From positions 1-34,368 of IMG/VR virus record IMGVR_UViG_3300027771_000047: a DNA stretch of 34,368 bases. The stretch is one strand, 5' to 3'. The notes under the pieces were generated by a model. It had not been told where the DNA came from. It made no database searches and saw nothing but the letters and a program-made list of their open reading frames with translations. This DNA comes from a virus. Positions 30,418 through 34,368 of the stretch are shown here, one piece after another; position 1 is the first letter of the stretch, and the number at the start of each line of letters is the position of its first letter. The position numbers and the translations under genes are program-made.

Positions 30418-31060
30418 TGCAATTGCCTTTTATTGTAAATGCGGTTGTACCAACATGACTTATTTGCATACTAGTATCATTGTCAACCCACACTTCGTAA
30501 CCATTCTCGGCTGCTTTTTTACAGAAGAACATATCTTCGCCTATTAGACTCGTATAATCATTATTCCATTCTACCCCGAAGTGAGGTTTTTGTATCTTTT
30601 CGTATACCGATCTTTTTACTAACATTGCACCCATTCCGACAGCATCTACGGTTTCTATGCCCGTTTGACTGAATACTCTCTTATCTAAATCACCAAATGT
30701 CTTAAATGCGACTGGGCGATGTGGTGGTACACGTGTGCTATAATTACACGCCATAATATCTTTATCATGCGACATTAGTGCTTCAATAATAACTGTAGGG
30801 AATATCATATCGCTGTCAAGCCATAAAATATGTGTACAATCTGTATCTAATGCAGTATTAACAAGTTCTTGTCGTTGCATTGCAACTTCGCTTCCTATAT
30901 TCATATGAATCGTAATTGACTTATTATCTCGCCCGCATTTATTAGTTAACATAGCAAGACTATGTGTAAATGCGGAAGTGACTAAATCACGAACTGGAAT
31001 ACAAATTGCTACTTTTGCGTTAAGATTTTCTTTGTAGTAAAATTTGGGTATACTTACCAT
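30410..31060 (-). CDS. GT-A family glycosyltransferase
   Basis: This 216-aa single-domain protein has an N-terminal nucleotide-binding strand (VAICIPVRDLVTS, 17-29) and the D82-S-D84 metal/nucleotide-sugar motif in LWLDSDMIFP. DIMACNYSTRVPPHRPVAFK and ETVDAVGMGAMLVKRSVYE (around 135-155), where the acceptor and catalytic region of such enzymes lies, follow. There is an EDMFFCKKA segment (around 177), matching the ED motif of family 2-type enzymes. It transfers a sugar from a nucleotide donor to an unknown acceptor. It lies 5 bases downstream of the 139-aa gene and overlaps the second glycosyltransferase gene by 8 bases. No signal peptide or membrane anchor is seen. Confidence 0.85.
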   Translation of the reverse strand: MVSIPKFYYKENLNAKVAICIPVRDLVTSAFTHSLAMLTNKCGRDNKSITIHMNIGSEVAMQRQELVNTALDTDCTHILWLDSDMIFPTVIIEALMSHDKDIMACNYSTRVPPHRPVAFKTFGDLDKRVFSQTGIETVDAVGMGAMLVKRSVYEKIQKPHFGVEWNNDYTSLIGEDMFFCKKAAENGYEVWVDNDTSMQISHVGTTAFTIKGNCND

Positions 31061-31065
31061 AGTTG

Positions 31066-31485
31066 TTAGATCATACCAGCATCAAGTTCGGCTTCAACAG
31101 TCTTGAATTCTTCATTCAAAGTCTTTGCCAATGTTGCTGTTGTCTTTACACATGCAGCAAATGCGTTATCATTTAATGATACCATATAATTCATATGCTC
31201 TGGTTGTACTTTACCGATAGTAAGGATATCAATTGCTGCTAATTTAGCAAGACGTTGAATCCAATATTCCTCTTCGGAATCTTCAATGTTTTCAAGTAAT
31301 GCAGTAACATCGTGCTTTGCAGAAAAATCATCATATACCGCTTGCAATACTACTTGATCAGGATGACCACTTTGCGTTGCTGCTGATAATTCTACTGTCA
31401 ATGCCTGTGCTTGACGTGCTGGGGTAGGGTGTGATCCTAATAGAAATGTTTCCACTTCAAATCTGGTGCGGATGCCTGTACTCAT
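31066..31485 (-). CDS. Hypothetical protein (139 aa), probably late
   Basis: I chose the ATG at 31485 because GGAG (31498-31495) lies nine bases upstream. The in-frame ATG at 31500 has no ribosome site. The 139-aa protein begins STGIRTRFEVETFLLGSHPT and is largely helical, with an acidic central helix (VTALLENIEDSEEEYWIQRL) and an acidic C-terminus (TVEAELDAGMI). No motif identifies it. It stands between a tail-fibre-associated gene and glycosyltransferases. A late-like octamer variant (CATAAATT) at 31524-31531 is present, so a late virion or assembly role is a reasonable inference. A real gene is likely from spacing and ribosome site. Confidence 0.68.
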   Translation of the reverse strand: MSTGIRTRFEVETFLLGSHPTPARQAQALTVELSAATQSGHPDQVVLQAVYDDFSAKHDVTALLENIEDSEEEYWIQRLAKLAAIDILTIGKVQPEHMNYMVSLNDNAFAACVKTTATLAKTLNEEFKTVEAELDAGMI

Positions 31486-31523
31486 AGTTGTTTTCTCCAT
31501 GTTGAGTTTACAAAATTTTAGTA

Positions 31524-31531
31524 AATTTATG
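31524..31531 (-). promoter_or_regulatory. Late-like octamer variant CATAAATT
   Basis: CATAAATT on the minus strand, about 40 bases before the ATG at 31485. One base differs from the CATAAATA sites; support is weak. Confidence 0.3.
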
Positions 31532-31580
31532 TGTGATAAGTAGCATGAGGACTATTAATCCTCATGCTGATGCTAGATGG

Positions 31581-31766
31581 TTACGGTGACGTACCACCCG
31601 CATTAGGGTTCTGCCAACCACCGAAGGTTGCTGACAATGATATATTTGATGTTACACTTGGCGAAATAAATGCACCTAGTTGTGACAATGATACTGTTCC
31701 AGATAATCCGAAATAGTTACGTACTGTGCCCATTGTAATGGTTACACCTGTTGCTGGTAATGCCAT
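31581..31766 (-). CDS. Small virion-like protein (61 aa) next to tail fibre
   Basis: This 61-aa protein with few charges starts MALPATGVTITMGTVRNYFG and contains SGTVSLSQLGAF and a Gly/Asn/Pro-rich end (FGGWQNPNAGGTSP). Short proteins with this MALP-x-x-G-x-I-x-MG opening and repeated SL-Q/S-L segments occur beside tail fibres in aquatic phages, and resemble fibre-tip or adaptor fragments. It has a ribosome site (AAGGAG) and the late octamer GATAAATA at 31812-31819. It would be expressed late as a small structural or fibre-associated protein. The function is inferred from composition and position. Confidence 0.7.
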   Translation of the reverse strand: MALPATGVTITMGTVRNYFGLSGTVSLSQLGAFISPSVTSNISLSATFGGWQNPNAGGTSP

Positions 31767-31811
31767 GAGTTATTCTCCTTTTTTTTGCTGATAACTAGTA
31801 TCTGCTTTATA

Positions 31812-31819
31812 TATTTATC
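31812..31819 (-). promoter_or_regulatory. T4-late-like promoter octamer GATAAATA
   Basis: GATAAATA on the minus strand, 45 bases before the ATG at 31766 and downstream of the tail-fibre stop. Confidence 0.6.
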
Positions 31820-31831
31820 TTTATATAATAT

Positions 31832-31860
31832 AGTTTAACATAGTTTTAATACTATGTCAA
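31832..31860 (-). promoter_or_regulatory. Possible sigma-70 promoter with dyad in the spacer
   Basis: TTGACA (31860-31855), 17-base spacer, TAAACT (31837-31832). The spacer contains the 7-bp inverted repeat ACATAGT / ACTATGT (31838-31844, 31851-31857), which could be an operator or a weak hairpin after the tail-fibre gene. It lies just upstream of the late octamer at 31812-31819. Confidence 0.4.
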
Positions 31861-31868
31861 TAACCATA

Positions 31869-34368
31869 TTATCCTTTCTTTAATATATTTATCTCTTCTT
31901 GTAGTGAGTTTATTTGTAATTGTTGCTCTTTAACTGCTTCAATTAATAATCCAACCATGTTGCCATATGCTACTGACTTCAATCCTTCGTCATTTGTATG
32001 AACTACTTCTGGGAACACTGATTCAACTTCTTGTGCAATAACACCAGTACTTTGTCTATTGTCCTTCTCAAACATAACACCTCTGAGATTATTAACAGTG
32101 TCTACTGCGTTAGTGATTGTTTCCACATTATGCTTAAATCTAATATCGGAATATGCAGTCACATCGCCCGATGCCACAATACTTCCAGTAACCGTTAAAC
32201 CATTGGCACAATGCCACAAACCAGCGTCAGTACTATATGCCGACCAGCCATTAGCAGAGTTTAAAAACCCAATGTTGTTAGAATTACAGTGTATTGCCCT
32301 ATTACCGTGATCGGTGTCGACCATGAATATATAAGAAGAAGTACCTGCTCCTACCGTCAAGTTTCCTGAAATACTATCAGCCGTATCACTTCTTAAATAC
32401 TGTGAACCTTGTAAACCATCAAGTAAGTCAGCATCTAAGCCTGAACCTGAACCATCTACTGTTTTAACTGCTGTCAATATCTGTGCTGCTGATTGGTCTG
32501 CTGTAGCACCGTTCTCTACGTTTAATAGAGTTCTTGCTCCTGCTGCTGTGTAACTTCTACCAAAAGTATCAGTTCCGTTTGTTCCAGTGAACAGACCCAT
32601 TCCACTAGATGTACCACTAGTACTAAACGTACCTGTGCCGTTATAGAAGTTAGCGTATATGTAACCACTGGCACTTCTCTCTACGATGGTACTATTAGAT
32701 TGAGCCTGACTAGGTAACGCACCTCCTAAAGTACCAGCATTGATACCTCCTGTGCCATTTATGTCAACAGTCTTAATAGCAGCAAGTATCTGTGACGCAG
32801 ATTGATCTGCGGTTGCACCAGTTTCAATGCCGTTTAACTTGCTGTGATCTGCTGAAGTAAAGTTAATCTGCGAAAGACCACCATCACCTACAGAATAAGT
32901 CGTATCAGTAAATACTGCTCCCGCTGGTACATTAGTCAATACCTGACTATCATCTACCTTGCCATTTAACGATGTTTGCAATCCTGTGATAAACGAGATA
33001 GGGTGACTTGAAGGGTGAACATAATTGTTGGCACTCGTTGCGATGCCATCTAACTTAGTATTATCTGCTGTAGTGAAGTTTACTTGAGTTAAACCACCAT
33101 TACCTACTGAGTAGGTAGTGTCAGTGAATAAAGCGCCAGATGGTACATTAGTCAATACTTGACTGTCGTCTACTTTGGCATTTAATGCTGTTTGCAATCC
33201 CGTGATAAACGAGATAGCGTGACTTGACGGGTGAACATAATTATTGGCACTCGTTGCGATGCCATCTAACTTAGTATTATCTGCTGTAGTGAAGTTCTTT
33301 TCAGTTAAACCACCATCACCTACCAAATAAGTCGTATCAGTGTCTGCTGCCAATGCCGAAGACAACGCTGCATCTGCTTTACTAGTTGCATCTAAACTTG
33401 CAGTTGCAATTGCATCTGCTTCTGCGGTGTCTGCATATGATTGGTACGCTGTTGTAATTGCTGTTTCACGACCATCTGTGTATGCGTTCGCATTAGATTC
33501 TGCTGTGTTTGCCTTGGTAGTCGCATCTAAACTTGCAGTTGCAATTGCATCTGCTTCTGCGGTATCTGCATATGATTGGTACGCTGTTGTAATTGCTGTC
33601 TCACGACCATCTGTGTATGCGTTCGCATTAGATTCTGCTGTGTTTGCTTTAGTGGTCGCATCCAATGCTGCTGTTGCAATTGCATCTGCTTCTGCTGTAT
33701 CTGTATATGATTGGTACGCTGTTGTTATTGCTGTTTCACGACCATCTGTATACGAGTTTGATGCATTGATTGCGTTTGCGTGTGATGCATCTACATATGC
33801 TTTATGTGTTGCATGATTAGCATTTGTTATAGGACCGTTGATATCAATATCATTTGCAATGAAGCAATCTGCTTCCATTTTTCCTAATACAAAACTTGCA
33901 TCTCCCGTGTTAATATCACCATTTGGTTCTGGATCATATTCACTAAACACTTTCCATGTCAATGCACTTGCATCATAAAATACACCAACGTGGGTGTATC
34001 CTGGTGCAGATGTGCCCGTGTTAATGTTACTAAAAATACCAGTGTCAATTGCTAATGGAGCGGCAGTACCGCTCCATACGTCACCTAACGTGTGCCCAGT
34101 GGTAGCAGAGAACTTAATTGTAATGTTATTGTCCAGTGCTTGATCTGTTCCGTCGATCGTAATACCCGTTGCTACTGTTGTTACAAAGTTATCCTTTGAC
34201 CATTCAAATGTATCTGGAGTACCATTGGCATCTATTCGTACGTAATAAGTGACTGAGGTAGTACCTTCAAAGTACCCCCCAAGAAAACCATCGTCTAATC
34301 CAGCACCAGTGAATATAGTGTTTGCTGCACCAATTGCATCACCTTGATTCAAGTAAATAAAACTATCA
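31869..34368 (-). CDS. Tail fibre protein with C-terminal S74 chaperone, N-terminus outside window
   Basis: The frame is open to the window edge with no credible start inside. A TTG at 34352 is in frame but preceded by coding sequence, so this is the 3' part of a longer fibre gene (about 830 residues visible). It has three 45-residue repeats (minus-strand copies within 33388-33760; NANAYTDGRETAIT, then AYQSYADTAEADAIATA) of coiled-coil type. Roughly 2.3 copies of a 72-residue repeat follow (TKLDGIATSANNYVHPSSH, SFITGLQT, VLTNVP-x-GA). It ends with an intramolecular chaperone (SDIRFKHN, GVIAQEV, FPEVV, a final QLQINSLQEEINIL coiled coil) that trimerises the fibre and is then cleaved in the S74 family. 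It recognises the host surface. Confidence 0.9.
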   Translation of the reverse strand, partial: DSFIYLNQGDAIGAANTIFTGAGLDDGFLGGYFEGTTSVTYYVRIDANGTPDTFEWSKDNFVTTVATGITIDGTDQALDNNITIKFSATTGHTLGDVWSGTAAPLAIDTGIFSNINTGTSAPGYTHVGVFYDASALTWKVFSEYDPEPNGDINTGDASFVLGKMEADCFIANDIDINGPITNANHATHKAYVDASHANAINASNSYTDGRETAITTAYQSYTDTAEADAIATAALDATTKANTAESNANAYTDGRETAITTAYQSYADTAEADAIATASLDATTKANTAESNANAYTDGRETAITTAYQSYADTAEADAIATASLDATSKADAALSSALAADTDTTYLVGDGGLTEKNFTTADNTKLDGIATSANNYVHPSSHAISFITGLQTALNAKVDDSQVLTNVPSGALFTDTTYSVGNGGLTQVNFTTADNTKLDGIATSANNYVHPSSHPISFITGLQTSLNGKVDDSQVLTNVPAGAVFTDTTYSVGDGGLSQINFTSADHSKLNGIETGATADQSASQILAAIKTVDINGTGGINAGTLGGALPSQAQSNSTIVERSASGYIYANFYNGTGTFSTSGTSSGMGLFTGTNGTDTFGRSYTAAGARTLLNVENGATADQSAAQILTAVKTVDGSGSGLDADLLDGLQGSQYLRSDTADSISGNLTVGAGTSSYIFMVDTDHGNRAIHCNSNNIGFLNSANGWSAYSTDAGLWHCANGLTVTGSIVASGDVTAYSDIRFKHNVETITNAVDTVNNLRGVMFEKDNRQSTGVIAQEVESVFPEVVHTNDEGLKSVAYGNMVGLLIEAVKEQQLQINSLQEEINILKKG
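32849..33346. repeat. 216-bp tandem repeat within the tail fibre gene
   Basis: A 216-base unit (72 codons) recurs; for example, GCGATGCCATCTAACTTAGT starts at 33040 and again at 33256, with flanking partial copies. The repeat preserves the reading frame and probably forms a repeated segment of the fibre shaft. Confidence 0.75.
33388..33760. repeat. 135-bp tandem repeat (three copies) within the tail fibre gene
   Basis: Starts at 33388, 33523 and 33658 share the unit GCATCTAAACTTGCAGTTGC or a close variant. The period is exactly 135 bases (45 codons). Copies 1 and 2 are almost identical and copy 3 is more diverged. This could support variable shaft length by recombination. Confidence 0.85.

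Noticed and set aside
31886-31893. GATAAATA near the tail fibre C-terminus
   Set aside because: It lies in coding sequence (Glu-Ile-Asn-Ile) about 120 bases before the next gene, and a better placed copy exists at 31812-31819.
33340-33816. Long plus-strand open frame (158 aa) opposite the tail fibre repeats
   Set aside because: It is antisense to the 135-bp repeats, has an Ala/Ser/Val-rich composition that mirrors the repeat, and has no ribosome site or promoter.
1-34368. tRNA genes, CRISPR arrays, integrase, insertion sequences
   Set aside because: None seen by inspection; the only regular repeats are in-frame within the tail fibre gene. A covariance-model search could still find a divergent RNA.

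Overview
ORGANISM. The window is part of the genome of a tailed, T4-like myovirus (class Caudoviricetes). It carries T4-type recombination genes (uvsW, uvsX, uvsY, a gene-32 single-stranded DNA binding protein), both terminase subunits (gp16, gp17), head completion protein gp4, tail sheath and tube (gp18, gp19), a tail terminator (gp15), dNMP kinase (gp1) and a tail fibre with an S74 chaperone. The DNA is AT-rich. Several proteins resemble families I recall from marine T4-like phages rather than from coliphage T4 (the UvsY form, the 423-aa and 420-aa conserved proteins, the neck proteins), so an aquatic bacterial host is likely. Nothing here identifies that host. I saw no tRNA, CRISPR array, insertion sequence or integrase. 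LAYOUT. Almost everything is on the minus strand, so transcription runs from high to low coordinates. (1) 34368-29323: a tail fibre open at the window edge, a 61-aa virion-like protein, a 139-aa unknown and two glycosyltransferase-like genes. (2) 25254-29326, plus strand: an island with neck-like gp14, tail terminator gp15, two tandem paralogues of unknown function and a Nudix hydrolase. (3) 25203-22853: early-type genes of unknown function behind two consensus sigma-70 promoters. (4) 22818-15547: late structural and packaging genes (neck gp13-like, gp1, gp18, gp19, tube-like baseplate protein, gp4, gp16), then a 2OG-Fe(II) oxygenase. (5) 15522-12533: four consecutive proteins with capsid-targeting-like leaders. 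(6) 12524-10723: a radical SAM protein, a separate SPASM-like protein and an SGNH hydrolase. (7) 10714-7679: large terminase, a conserved 423-aa protein and a small membrane protein. (8) 7458-4602: recombination operon ssb-uvsX-(82 aa)-uvsY, closed by a terminator. (9) 4491-1: AAA ATPase, sulfotransferase-like protein, uvsW and unknown genes. No stretch over 300 bases lacks a gene; the longest gap is the ssb leader (7459-7678). REGULATION. Two promoter classes can be read directly. Early or middle units have near-perfect TTGACA-17/18-TATAAT promoters (2651, 4240, 4527, 7553, 24423, 25175). Late units have a T4-late-like octamer, GATAAATA, CATAAATA or GCTAAATA, shortly upstream of structural genes. 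Two early promoters, 20 kb apart, share an almost identical leader of about 70 bp. HOW THE GENES WORK TOGETHER. The ssb/uvsX/uvsY/uvsW set supports recombination-dependent replication. gp16/gp17/gp4 package DNA and finish heads, gp13/14/15/18/19 build the neck and contractile tail, and the leader-bearing proteins probably enter the prohead core. The glycosyltransferases, SGNH hydrolase, radical SAM/SPASM pair, sulfotransferase-like protein and 2OG oxygenase form a scattered modification repertoire with unknown targets. The radical SAM/SPASM/SGNH unit is the best candidate for something undescribed.
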